A DNA stretch of 29,584 nt from Paramecium sonneborni (taxonomy: Eukaryota; Ciliophora; Oligohymenophorea; Peniculida; Parameciidae): positions 36,740 to 66,323 of the forward strand of contig CAJJDN010000196.1 in the NCBI GenBank assembly GCA_905182985.1, read 5' to 3'. The translations under genes and the position numbers were made by a program. Positions 12,226 to 22,588 of this stretch are shown here, piece by piece. Position 1 is the first letter of the stretch. Every line of letters starts with the position of its first letter. The notes beneath the pieces are model-generated. The model was not told the origin of the DNA and ran no database searches. It was given only the letters and a program-made list of their open reading frames with translations.

Positions 12226-14606
12226 ATGCTTCAGAAACATTTTTTCTTTCAGAAGAATCTTATACTTCTTATTGTAAGAAATACAGTTCAAGATTATTCT
12301 CAAAATTTCAAAATGGTAAATTAAATATATTTCTCAATTAAAGAATAAATAACTACTAATTATAATACCTCTAGATAAATTAGAAATTAAAATTTTTATA
12401 GTTTATTCCTGGGATGTTTTAGAATTTAAAATGAATGAATCTCCACCTCATTATCAAGTTAGATCAAATAATATCCTTATTTTGGAATTTTAAATATCAA
12501 ATATAGTGATAAAAGATTAATAAATTAATTTAATATGATTTAGGATTCTTAAATTATAAGACTTGAAAATGAGAATTAAGCGTGGGGTAATAAATATTAA
12601 TTTATATGTGATAGAATCAAAATAACAATTTGAAGAAATAAATGAAGGAACAGAATATCTTATAGGAAATCCATATAGAACTAATTATAATGTTGATTAT
12701 TTTGATGATGGAAATATTATGTATATTAAAGATGGAGGGATTATTAAAAGGTGATGTTGTTATAAACATTAATAGAGATAAAATATGTGATCAATCAAGG
12801 AATTCTGAAACGTACACTAATCTTGAGTAAATTAAACATTTATTTTGGGACGGGGAATATAATTAGAAAAATCAAAGAATCGGTAAGTGGAAAGCCTTTT
12901 GGAAAAATGAAATATTAAATGCAGGCGGAGAATTTGATGAAAATGGAAAGAAAGTAGGAAATTGGATTGAATTATTTGAAAACTTTTGTGAGTATTTTTA
13001 TTATTTAAGATAGAATTGCTGAAGTCACAAATGTTGGTGATTATAAGGATGGGAAAAAAAGTGGAAAGTGGAACTTATTTTTTAAAGATAAATTAATGTA
13101 ATTAACACTTTCTTATAATATTTAAGAGGTGGAGGAAATTATGATGAAAGCGGAAAAAAAACTGGATTGTGGATTGAATTACATACTAATTTTAATTGGT
13201 ACGTTAAAGGAATTGTTTTATTATTATAGCTTATGCTAAGTAACGTATTTTGGAGAATATGAAAATGGGAGCAAATAAGGAAAATGGATTGCAAGATTCA
13301 AAAATCAAGAAATGTAAATTTAAATATAAAAATTAGTGGAGGAGGACAGTATAATGAGAAAGGAATTAAAATTGGAAAATGGATAGAAATAAGCAACAAT
13401 TTTTAATAGTTATTCATAGATTTATCATTAGAGAATCTTAAATTCTAAATGTTGGAGAATACAATTAAGGAGTAAAATCTAGTAGATGGGATATATTATT
13501 TAGAGAAGCATAAACTGAAGAATTTACAAAAATGTATAGTTTATATTATTTTTTAAGAGGAGGAGGAATGTATAATGAAGAAGGATTTTAGGATGGAGAA
13601 TGGATAGAATTACAAGAAAATTACTAAAAGTATTTGAAAATACTAATCTTTTAAGCGATTGCAAGATAATTTTAGTTGGAAAATACTCAAGTGGAAAGAA
13701 AATAGAAAGATGGAATGCTCTTTATTCAGATAATATTATGTAATAATTTAAGCCACATTAAATTAGAGCTGGAGGAGAATATAATTAAAATGGTTTGAAA
13801 ACTGGTGAATGGATCGAACTAAATAACAATTTCTATAAGTATAATATTCCTTAATTTATTCATAGTTACAGTTAAACCATTTTTAAGGGTTAATATAATA
13901 ATGGAAAAAAATAAGAAAGATGGGATGTATTTTGTAGATATGATCAAGAAAAATAATTTGAATAAATGTAATTAAATAAATGTTATAAAAAATAGAGGAG
14001 GAGGTAATTATGATTAAAATGGAATAAAAATTGGCTTATGGATTGAGCCTATAGATCATATTTGGAAGTATTTAAAATAAGAAATATCAACTTAGCTTGT
14101 CCTAAATAATTTAAAGAGGATAATATCAAAATAATTAAAAGAAATATGGAAAATGGGAAACTTTATATAAAGAAGAAAATTCACAGTAATTTTAAATCAT
14201 GTAATTAGTCATTAATTATATTTAGAGCAGGTGGAAATTATGATGAGAAAGGTTTAAAAACTGGAGAATGGGCTGAGGTGGATTAGAGATTCTCTTAGTA
14301 TCAAAATACTTTATTGTTAGTTCTTGCTAAGTCATTTAAAGAGGTTAATATTTTTAAGGAAAAAAGGTTGGAAGATGGAATTCACATTTCTGGGAGAAAA
14401 TTATGTGATTAACATTTCTTATATTTAGAGGAGGAGGATTATATGATGACCATGGTTAAAAAAATGGATAATGGATTGATCTAGATGAAAATTTCTCATA
14501 GTAAATCTTATTATAAACTTATTAAAGTATTAGGTAATTAGTGTTTGTTGGTGATTACAAAAATGGATTTAGAATTGGCTAATTTAAAGAAAATAATTTA
14601 TAATGA
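12226..14606 (+). CDS. Gly/Trp repeat (MORN-2-like) protein, eight modules
   Basis: From ATG 12226 to TGA 14604-14606; removing 19 micro-introns (506 nt in total, 22-31 nt except one of 38) leaves exactly 625 codons, 624 residues. An alternative start at 12162 needs an odd 19- or 37-nt intron. The N-terminal 200 residues end in LEQIKHLFWDGEYNQKNQRI, the usual lead-in of this ciliate family. Eight modules of about 55-60 residues follow, each with half A (GGGxYDxxGxKxGxWIEL) and half B (VGxYxxGxKxxxWxxxF). Half B resembles the MORN-2 repeat of bacterial YwqK-type proteins; MORN-type repeats often bind membranes or act as scaffolds, but no role is known for this family. No membrane segment seen. 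Introns are listed in the module-array entry. Related remnants occur at 2-46 and 28680-29385. Confidence 0.8.
12919..14560 (+). repeat. Intron-delimited tandem modules, period about 210 bp
   Basis: Module cores start near 12919 (AGGEFDENGKKVGNW), 13127 (GGGNYDESGKKTGLW), 13337 (GGGQYNEKGIKIGKW), 13558 (GGGMYNEEGFQDGEW), 13767 (AGGEYNQNGLKTGEW), 13996 (GGGNYDQNGIKIGLW), 14226 (AGGNYDEKGLKTGEW) and 14429 (GGGLYDDHGQKNGQW). Introns within modules: 12988-13009, 13199-13229, 13409-13431, 13630-13655, 13839-13865, 14068-14095, 14298-14320, 14501-14527. Introns between modules: 13098-13126, 13314-13336, 13534-13557, 13740-13766, 13968-13995, 14201-14225, 14405-14428. Most of these splice in phase 2, so single exon pairs can be duplicated without breaking the frame. 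Confidence 0.85.
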
Positions 14607-14788
14607 GATAAATTACAAATAATTAAATAAAGCTTATTATTAGGATTTTATTATTATAAAAATTATAGGGTTTTTTAAACACCAGTTTTTATTATTTTTA
14701 GTTTTCTAAATTTTATTAAGGAGAATTTATATAAAAAAACAAAGAGGTAACATTTTTGCTCTTTATTTAACTATTTGACTTGAAATTT
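14607..14788. other. Intergenic, 3' of repeat gene
   Basis: AT-rich spacer following the stop at 14606; no feature seen. Confidence 0.4.
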
Positions 14789-15620
14789 ATGAAAGTCATT
14801 AGTTTTACAAGTTAGAAATTTATTTTAATTAAGTAAAATTATACTAATAATAACTATTAAGATTAATTTATCGAAAGCTTTTATGTAATAACAAAATTTT
14901 AGGAGAGCATCCCTAAAAATTAAGAAATTTTTTCCTCAGCTTACAAATGCATGAGAAGACAATATATTTTAGAGTTCAAGTAGAGTATGAAAGTTATATT
15001 TAAAAAAAATAATGCTTATAAATTTTAGAAGATTAGTTGTGAAAATTTAGGTGAATGAAGGTTAGCTATAAAAAAAGAGTACGAATAAAATCATTAGATG
15101 AGATCCCATATTGAATAGTTTGACTGTACTCAAGCAAATACAGTTTCCTTATAGAATAAAGAACAAAAGGTATACTAAGATTTTAATTGATGGCTAATAA
15201 ATATAATAATCTATAAGATATTTGTTGATCAACAGTTATCTTGTTGTTTTTTTTGGAAATGTTTTGTAAAAGTTCTCAAAGTTAATTGTAATTAATAAAT
15301 AGCAAAGCAAAAAAATTATTTATTTAAGTAAGGAATTGATTATCAATTATTAAAATAAGTACATTTAAAAATTTTAAGAGCTATTTGTAAATGAGATAAT
15401 TAAAAAGTTATAATACAAGAATAGGAAAAAATTTAATTAAAATTCACATTTTTACATAATAAAATACGATAAGAAAGAGCCAATCGTGTATTTTTAAGTT
15501 GCCTAGTTACAAAAGGTAAACTTGAAGAAAGAGGGGTGTGTAGGGATATTAAAAGACCAAGTGATGAATTTAATTGTGTTACTGGATATACAGAAGGGAG
15601 TTAAATATTTTTATATATTA
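14789..15620 (+). pseudogene. Decayed coding stretch of unknown family
   Basis: From ATG 14789 a frame reads through 89 codons (for example TKFQESIPKNQEIFSSAYKC) to TGA 15056-15058. The same frame continues after the stop with protein-like sequence (RLAIKKEYEQNHQMRSHIEQ) to another TGA near 15190. Further on, around 15520-15600, a different frame gives GVCRDIKRPSDEFNCVTGY. The first part could be a real 89-residue gene, but continuation beyond TGA suggests a single gene broken by stops and frameshifts. No family recognised. Confidence 0.3.
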
Positions 15621-16003
15621 AATGCATGTCAGAAGAGCATATCCATCATATGAAGTTGTTTATTATTGAAAAAACTAATATTTTTATCATAATGATTATG
15701 TCTATCTCTTGCGAAATTTATAAAATTTATAAATACTTTTATGTATTTTATTTACTACTTTTTTTATTAGAGACTAAATTTCTTTCACCTTTGAAAGTTT
15801 GTTAGATTAAAATAATTGATTGTTTATTTTATTGTAATTTTTTTTTAAACCTAATTTAAATTAAAAGAAAATCGATTACTTACTATCAACTTAACTATTT
15901 ATTGTATTTTCTTTTATCCTCATAATTCAAAAATTCATCACTTAATTCAATCTAATTTCTACTCTCAACAGAAATAGTCTGCATTAAAATCATATAAAGA
16001 CCA
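15621..16003. other. No supported gene
   Basis: About 380 bases of AT-rich sequence between a plus-strand remnant and the end of the minus-strand remnant; nothing recognisable. Confidence 0.35.
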
Positions 16004-17646
16004 TCATTTTTTTTTAACCAAATTAATACCTTTTTCATACATTTAATTAAAATATTTAACATCCACCTAATTCAAAAAAAATTCTTCCTTCCAAATTAGC
16101 AGTTATTTTTCCGCTTTTTATTACTTCTCATCATATTTTCCTAACCATTAAAGATATTTCGTTTATAAAAAATAATGCAAAACTTTAGATTTTTATAAAA
16201 ATTATCTCTATTTCAGTAATTTTTTATTGTTCATTCTCATAATTTCTCCATTAAATTTTATTTGATTTCTTCTCTTTTTAAGAGAATTTAAAATTTCATC
16301 TTAAGTAATTTTTATCACTTTTCCCTCAATGAAGTTTTCAAATAAAAGGTTCTTTATATAATTTAAATTTATCCTTTCTGGTTGTGCTTTTTTTAATTAA
16401 TTTATTTTATTTGAGAAAAATTTTAAGAAATCACTTGGTGATCAAATGTAAATAAAGTTGTTAATAAAGCATTTAACACCATGCTCTGTAAAAATTAAGT
16501 TTTCAATATATTTTTAAACTAATTTATGGAGTTCATCGAATTGAATTGATTCTAAATTAATCCTTTTCAAGTTATGTTTAAGTAATTTAACGCCTAAAAT
16601 AAGATAAATTTGTACTTTTTTAACTTTATTTTCTCAATTAATTTGTTCAGTTTTTAACGGCATCAGCCCCTAAAATTACATTATTAAAACTAAATTTTTA
16701 AGTTAAAAATTAAAAAATATAATTTCTTTACAGTACAAAAATATTTCATTTGACAAGATTTCAAATATTTTCTATATTGAATTGAATGATTTAATTATAT
16801 ATCAAATATATTGAGTCTTAATTTATCATATCTATCCCCAATTAAAGAGTTTACTATAATTGAATAATCTAATTAATTTTAAGATCTAATTCTTAGTTCA
16901 AGCCATCCTTTGCAGTTGATAAATGTTTGCAATTCTATTAAAAACAATTAAGAATTCCAAGATAATTGTCTTACACATTGAATACACATATTTATTCTAG
17001 ATTATCTAAATCATATGTTATTAAATTAAATGTTCAAAACCTTTTGTAATTGTAGTCCATAAAGCTAATTTTCTAAATCTAAATCGTGGAAACCTGTTTA
17101 ATCAATTTTTCTTTTTGCTTTCTAAATCATATCATTCTTTTCATATAATTTTCATAGTTTTTGTAATTTTATGATTGCAATAGATTTAGTATCTTTATTC
17201 TAATATAAATTCTTTAAATATTTTCTTTTAAATAAGTCTTAAAATATTTTAGTAAGCATCCTTTATATATTATTGGATTGTTGATAATATAGAACTAAAT
17301 AAAAGAATTAAGTTACTCTTTTGATATGTATTTTTCTTTCAAAGAGAGGATAGCTGAATTCTTCAAAATCTTAATTATCTATTTCATTTTGTTTAAATCC
17401 AAGAATCAATTTACTCAGTTTGAGCCAGGCAATCTCTTATCTCAATATTATTAAATATTATTTATCAATTTATGTGTCCCTTATTTTTAATTCTCTTAAT
17501 GGACAAAAAACTCTTAATTTTGTTTCAATCGTTATCTAATTTTCAACTTTAAAAGAACCTTCATATCCTTTAAATCGTAATTTTTGAGTCCATTCATTTT
17601 TCTTTAGCATCAACCAATATTAGTTTTGAAAATACAAAAAATTCAT
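16004..17646 (-). pseudogene. Long decayed gene, possible repeat-family C-terminus
   Basis: From ATG 17646 the frame is open for about 160 codons with convincing sequence (LRVFCPLRELKIRDTQ, EIAWLKLSKLILGFKQNEID) and then has TGA at 17152-17154 (QKL*KLYEK) and 17011-17013 (NNI*FRQ). Around 16660-16740 the frame is disturbed. Downstream it resumes, with TGA at 16634-16636 (EQIN*ENKV) and 16442-16444 (IYI*SPSDF), and ends at 16004-16006. Trp fits all four stop positions. No micro-intron of normal size removes them. Near the end, TKYLQWLGKYDEKQQKAEKQ followed by LLIWKEEFF resembles the lead-in of the 12226-14606 repeat family, so this may be a decayed relative on the opposite strand; that link is an inference. 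The first 500 bases could still encode a truncated product. Confidence 0.45.
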
Positions 17647-17710
17647 CTAATTATTCTGCAATTGTTTTTGTAGAATTATTATGGAAATTCTATTCTAAAA
17701 TAATTTCTGA

Positions 17711-18001
17711 TAGATAATAAATAATAATTAAAAGGTTAACTTATATATTTAATATTATGATAATATTGCTTATGTGAAAGGGTATAAAAAGGAATTAAAA
17801 CCAGCCTAATTAAAAGCAAATTTTAATGAAAAAGTGTTATAATAAATATTCCCTCAAATTCCAGTTGTCGACAATAAGGTCAACTAAATAAGACAAACTA
17901 AAGGTTAAAATACCAACTATGTAAATGATGAAATAGAGAGCAGAATGAAATATTATAAATCTAAATTATATAATACAAACAAGAAACCATATTAAAACTG
18001 A
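17711..18001 (+). pseudogene. 5'-truncated coding fragment
   Basis: Open frame after a TGA at 17708 with good coding character: IAYVKGYKKELKPAQLKANF, then FPQIPVVDNKVNQIRQTKG, ending at TGA 17999-18001. There is no ATG until 17945 and no intron that would supply one. It starts head-to-head with the minus-strand remnant at 17646. The same frame continues past the stop with similar-looking sequence (NSKVLNEQFYINTIQIVKIK). Family not recognised. Confidence 0.4.
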
Positions 18002-18149
18002 AATAGTAAAGTTCTCAATGAATAGTTTTACATTAATACAATATAAATAGTTAAAATTAAATAAAGATAATCTTTAGATATTCAAACTTTTAAATATCAA
18101 TTCTAAAATCATTAAAGAATATAATATTTATTTTTCTTCTATTAAATTA

Positions 18150-18371
18150 AATTACTTTTTGTTCAATAAATGGGATTACATAAATTCCAGTATTTGTGAA
18201 TATTGGAAGAATTTAACTAAATTGTTTAGCCAGAAAAATTTGTAATTATTTTAATATTTTTCTCTCATTGAAATTTCTTATTAATATTCTTCTATATTGG
18301 GTTAGATAATATTATTTTTAGAATTCAAAACTAATAATTAGATTTTAATCTTACAATACATACTAGATTGA
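18150..18371 (+). pseudogene. Short open frame, broken, unknown
   Basis: Frame reads NKWDYINSSICEYWKNLTKL then Leu/Ile-rich sequence to TGA 18369-18371 (ILD*QLQYLSQLIRINY), continuing protein-like after it. No start codon nearby. It may belong to the same decayed gene as 17711-18001 in a different frame. Confidence 0.3.
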
Positions 18372-19729
18372 TAGTTATAATATCTCAGCCAATTAATTAG
18401 AATTAATTATACATTAATGTTGTAGTTATATTTTCATTCTCTAAACTGAAGATTAATATAAATGACCTCTATGTTTGCATTTGCTTCGATTAATATAATT
18501 TATGTAAAAATATAAAATTAATGTTTTAATTGAATGAAAAATAAGGTATAATCATTTAGATTTGTAATATTAAATGAATAATAATTATTTTTAATATGTT
18601 TTTTTTTTTAAATATGCATTAATACAATTTTAATTATGAGGAATTTTGTTGAAAATTCTAACAAAGCAATAGAAGGAACTCTTATTGGTCATTTATTTCT
18701 GATAGATGATCAAATAAGACTTTAAAAACTCTAATTCATTTATAAATATTAATATTGATCATTTTTAAAATAGAAAAGAATTTAAATCTTCTGTTATTAT
18801 ATGAGTAACTTATATATATCACAAAAAATTAACTATTTCATTCTTTTATCAATCTAGTATTAAATTAAATCAAGGTGATGATGATTTAAATAATTTTATT
18901 TCAATATAATATTTCATTTCACATAGATGTTTAGAGTTTGTAGAAAGCTTCTATTTTTATAATATGAAGTCCGCTATTATGTGTATTACCGTTAAGATTA
19001 TATATTTTAAACTTTTTAGTGAGAAAATGTAATTGTGAGTAACAAAATTACTTTCATAAATTTATGTTACCAAATCGTTGTATACTAAATAAACTTTCAT
19101 TCTATAAACTCTATTATCTTAATCCCCATAACCATAAAAGTGTTTAGTTCATATTATTGTAATAAGTAAAAATTATAGAGTTTCCAATATAACTATATGT
19201 AAATCTAAATCCTCTTGTTACTTAAAGCATAAATATTTTCAATAAATTATTTAATGTGATGAAAATTGTTTGGCACTAACAAATAAAATCAATCTTTCAA
19301 ATTTAATTTGAAAGTATTAAAATAATCCATTTCTACACTTAAAAAATTAATTAATTGTTTTACAAATAAAAATTTGATCTCCCAGGTTATTTTATTTTGA
19401 ATATATGAATAGAATAATTAGTGTTAGGATATAAAGATCTATACTTTATTTGCCCTTCATCATATTAAAATTTTCATATTCAAACAAAGCATTCAACGAT
19501 GAATTCACAAAAAAGTCTTTCACATTTAAACAATATTCTAAGTTCTCTTGCTATAAAATAAGTATTATCTAAATTTTCTCTAGTTTTTTCTATTCATCTG
19601 AATAAACATATTGTATACACAGATGAAATTGTATTAGATAATAATATTTAGCTGTTTTGATTAATATGATATTTTAAATTTGATATTTAATGAAATTAAA
19701 ATCTAATTAAACATTTATAATTCTAAACA
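18372..19729. other. Gene-poor stretch with weak open frames
   Basis: Only weak signals. A 40-codon plus-strand frame runs from ATG 18636 to TGA 18756-18758 (RNFVENSNKAIEGTLIGHLF). A minus-strand frame open from 19148 to TGA 18870-18872 reads TKHFYGYGDQDNRVYRMKVY at its start, directly after a TGA. Neither has a recognisable family; both are probably remnants. The rest is AT-rich with nothing visible. Confidence 0.3.
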
Positions 19730-20042
19730 ATGAATAAAATAATGTTGAAAATGAGTCTTTGTCAATTTGAAATATATAAATTAGGTTTTGCTAATGTAAC
19801 CTAGCATTATGGTGACACTAAAACAATTTATCAAGATTAAGCATAATTTTAGGAATAAAAATACTTTATTGGATAATAAATCCAAAGATTGATCAAGATA
19901 AATGAATAATATCAAATTTATCAACCAAAATAGGAGTCACTTAATTGTTGACTACATTTTAGTAAATATGCTTGATTTTTACAAAGAAAATGAATTTAAA
20001 TTTTATCATGATATAGAATTCAAGGAGTTACTTTAATTTTGA
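19730..20042 (+). pseudogene. Small gene broken by one frameshift
   Basis: From ATG 19730 the frame reads MNKIMLKMSLCQFEIYKLGF, NVTQHYGDTKTIYQDQ, YFIGQQIQRLIKINEQYQ to TGA 19949-19951. Just before this stop, after an A-run near 19928, another frame takes over smoothly (SHLIVDYILVNMLDFYKENE, FKFYHDIEFKELLQF) to TGA 20040-20042. A one-base change in the A-run would join them into about 103 codons. Either a pseudogene or a sequencing indel. No family recognised. Confidence 0.4.
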
Positions 20043-20162
20043 TGTAACCAAATTCTAAGTATACAAAGAATATATAATTAATTATTTAATTACTTTTTAA
20101 TAAATAAATATAAAATTTTATTTGAAATTAAATTAATTATCAGAGTTTTGAAAATTGTTAAA

Positions 20163-20580
20163 ACTAAGCAAGAGTAAATTAAGTCTTTCTTAATTCTCTA
20201 AGAATGTTTGAAAGGATCGAGATCTAAACTTCATGCAGCTGGAAAGAATTCTCTAGATTTACTTAGTTTATTTATCTGCCTCTAACAAATAGATTATGGA
20301 CTATATAAAATATGTAATATATTTTATTCATAATACAGTTAATCACAAGGCCTTTAATTGAGAAAACATAAGAATAAGAAGAATTATAATACACGCAGAA
20401 TTGAATAGATAAGATTTATTTGAAGATGCCTAAAACTAAGTAATTAAATATAAATTGAAACAAATAACAGTGTTGTTAGACATTAAAATAAATAGGAAAA
20501 AAAATTTAATTAGGAAGGGAATTTAGAATTATTTAGTGTATATAATATTGACGAATAATCATAATATATCAAATTAATAT
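20163..20580 (+). pseudogene. Helical-repeat-like coding remnant
   Basis: Frame from 20163 reads IKSFLILQECLKGSRSKLHA then GKNSLDLLSLFICLQQIDYG to TGA 20421-20423. From about 20362 another frame gives RIIIHAELNRQDLFEDAQNQ and continues to a TGA near 20580. The LQECLKGSRSKLHAAG...LDLLSL pattern looks like a HEAT-type helix pair such as those in Sec7/BIG guanine-nucleotide exchange factors, but this is only a resemblance. No start codon and at least one frame break. Confidence 0.3.
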
Positions 20581-20979
20581 TGAAAAGCTTAAATTATTTG
20601 TTGAATTCAAGAAAATTTGTGCGAAAAAGTCTATGATTTTTATATGCAGATTTCGAAATTTTATAATTTGTTAAGTAATTGCTCCGATTTAAATTGTTTA
20701 AAATGAAAATATTAAAGTTGAAAGTTTAAGAGTATAAATAGTAATTTAGAAATAATTGAGAAAATATCTAATATTTTAAAAAATAATGGAAGTCAGTGTA
20801 TAAATTATTATGTAAGCAAATCAATAATTCTAATCGATTGAATAATTACAATGAAAAAAATTTATAAAAGTTAATTAACTAAAGGAATCTAAAAGTAAAC
20901 ATACTCAATCCAAAAATTTTATAAAATTAACCAAATTGTTTATTCATTTTTATATTTATTTATGAAGATATTTTGAGTG

Positions 20980-21470
20980 GTAATATATCTAATTAAAAGA
21001 ATCAAAGAATATAATTGATGATAATATTCAAAATATTGCACCTAAATACAAACCATTTGAAATTATGGATAAATTTATGCAAGATAACATCAAATATAAC
21101 TTTTTGATTTTATTTAAATTAAAAATATGATCAAGTAAGCATACAAATAATTTAGATTCAAAAGAATTAGTAAATAGAATTGAAAAGAAGTAAAATAATT
21201 CATATTACAAATAGAATATGGATAGATTTCATTAAATAATAGATTAACTAGTTCTGAGATTAATATTCTCGTACTTCAAGAGAATTATTAAATAATTGAA
21301 TTAATATTATATTAGCAGATATTTAAATTAATCAAGTAACTAATCTTAAATTAGACATTATTAATCAATTGCCAATTTAAGATAAATTAACAAATATTCA
21401 AATTTTAATAAGAATGCAATAACAAATACGTAAATTTCTATAAAAAAATTTAAAGCTAAATGATTATAAA
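20980..21470 (+). pseudogene. Broken coding remnant, unknown family
   Basis: Frame from about 20998 reads ESKNIIDDNIQNIAPKYKPF then EIMDKFMQDNIKYNF to a TGA near 21127. Near 21195 a different frame gives FILQIEYGQISLNNRLTSSE followed by INILVLQENYQIIELI. The two are in different frames with no intron of normal size between. Could be the same decayed gene as 20163-20580. Confidence 0.3.
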
Positions 21471-21569
21471 AAATATTAAGAAGTTTATCTAAGTTGAGTC
21501 TAAAAATTACCCCAAAAAATTTACATAGTTATTAGATTGTAAATATGTAAGAGCTAATTTATATTCTAT

Positions 21570-22190
21570 TACAATACAATAATTTCCTCTCACCCAAGTG
21601 CATTTAACTTCTTTTCCAATAAGTGATAAACATGTATTTAAATCTCCAATATAATCCTAAAAAGATTTCATATTTTATCTTGAACTACATCAATTTCCTG
21701 TTGAAAAGCAAGATATTTAAATTTAATTGCATTCTTCATCAGTTTTAAAATACTTAGGTGCATCTTCACAAACTTTCGGTTAACATGGTAAATCTAATGT
21801 AGAATCAACACCTTTGCAATAACCATCTGATCCTTTATACTCTTAACACTTCAACTCATTTCCTTGATATAAATCACATTTTTTTAAATACGAAACACAG
21901 AATTTTCCATTAGATACACAATTGTATTAATAAGCTTTACAAAGTTTAAAAGTATTAAAATAACCATCTTTACATCTCCTTTATCAACTAGACCCTCCTT
22001 AGTCACCTTCACAAATACCATCAATTCCAATAAATTTTTTGAATGTTATTTTATTTCCTAAATAATCTTAACACTATAATTTTCTATCAGAATCAATAAA
22101 TACTTTTCTTATTGTTTTACATCCTCTCAATACTAATAACACATTTCATCAGTATTCAAATCCAGAGGTTGATTATTGCATATTCTTGCT
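21570..22190 (-). pseudogene. Surface-antigen-like Cys-rich segment
   Basis: Minus strand reads a series of Cys-rich blocks: CNNQPLDLNTDEMCYQY, GCKTIRKVFIDSDRKLQCQD, NCVSNGKFCVSYLKKCD, KCQEYKGSDGYCKGVD, LPCQPKVCEDAPKYFKTDEE and GKEVKCTWVRGNYC. Spacing and phrases such as CEDAP, TDEEC and KCTW are characteristic of Paramecium surface antigen domains (GPI-anchored coat proteins that cover the cell). There are a frameshift near 22110 and TGA at about 21975 (GGSS*QRRC) and 21680 (TGN*CSS), so it is not a working gene. It has no start of its own; upstream it is fused in frame to a kinase fragment. Confidence 0.6.
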
Positions 22191-22588
22191 TAACATGATA
22201 CTTACTTTTTATAAGCCATTTCAGAATTTTTCATTTTCTTAACTGCAACTATATCATTTGATAATTTATTTTTACACAATCTTACTTCACCAAAAGCACC
22301 TCTTCCAATTATTCCTATTGGTTCAAAGTCTTTTTATGCTTAATTTTTATCTCGATAATCTTAATATTTCAGCCTCTTTATGAAGTAAGTCTTATTTGAT
22401 AACTTATTATTCTATGGGGTGTATAATTAAGATTAGATAGTTTTTGAATTAATTTTTCCCATTTTTCTCTTTTTATTCATAAAGTAACTTTTGTTATTTC
22501 TTTTCGATATTCTATATTATTTTGCAGTTTCTACTCTCTCCTTAGTAGATTATGATAACTTTAACGTTTATGTTTTAGAAGGGTCCAT
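22190..22588 (-). pseudogene. NDR/AGC protein kinase, N-terminal fragment
   Basis: ATG at 22588, then MDPSKTQTLKLSQSTKERVE TAKQY, the N-terminal helix of NDR-family kinases that binds the MOB co-activator. A frame break follows (another frame carries IEYRKEI and REKWEKLIQKLSN, the expected continuation), then [20 protein letters not shown], the Gly-rich loop (GxGxFG), and [18 protein letters not shown] with the ATP-binding Lys in AVKK. The kinase stops there: no catalytic loop (HRD) or DFG. Immediately after, the reading frame becomes Cys-rich surface-antigen sequence. NDR kinases control morphogenesis and division; this fragment cannot be active. Confidence 0.65.

Noticed and set aside
12919..14560. 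Bacterial YwqK-type toxin-antitoxin gene acquired by transfer
   Set aside because: Half B resembles MORN-2 repeats, but the gene has 19 ciliate micro-introns, ciliate codon use and a ciliate-specific half A; no partner toxin gene is next to it.
10650..18371. Reassignment of TGA to Trp in this organism
   Set aside because: The kinesin, the giant gene, the repeat gene and the 135-residue gene all end at TGA and contain none internally, while using TGG for Trp.
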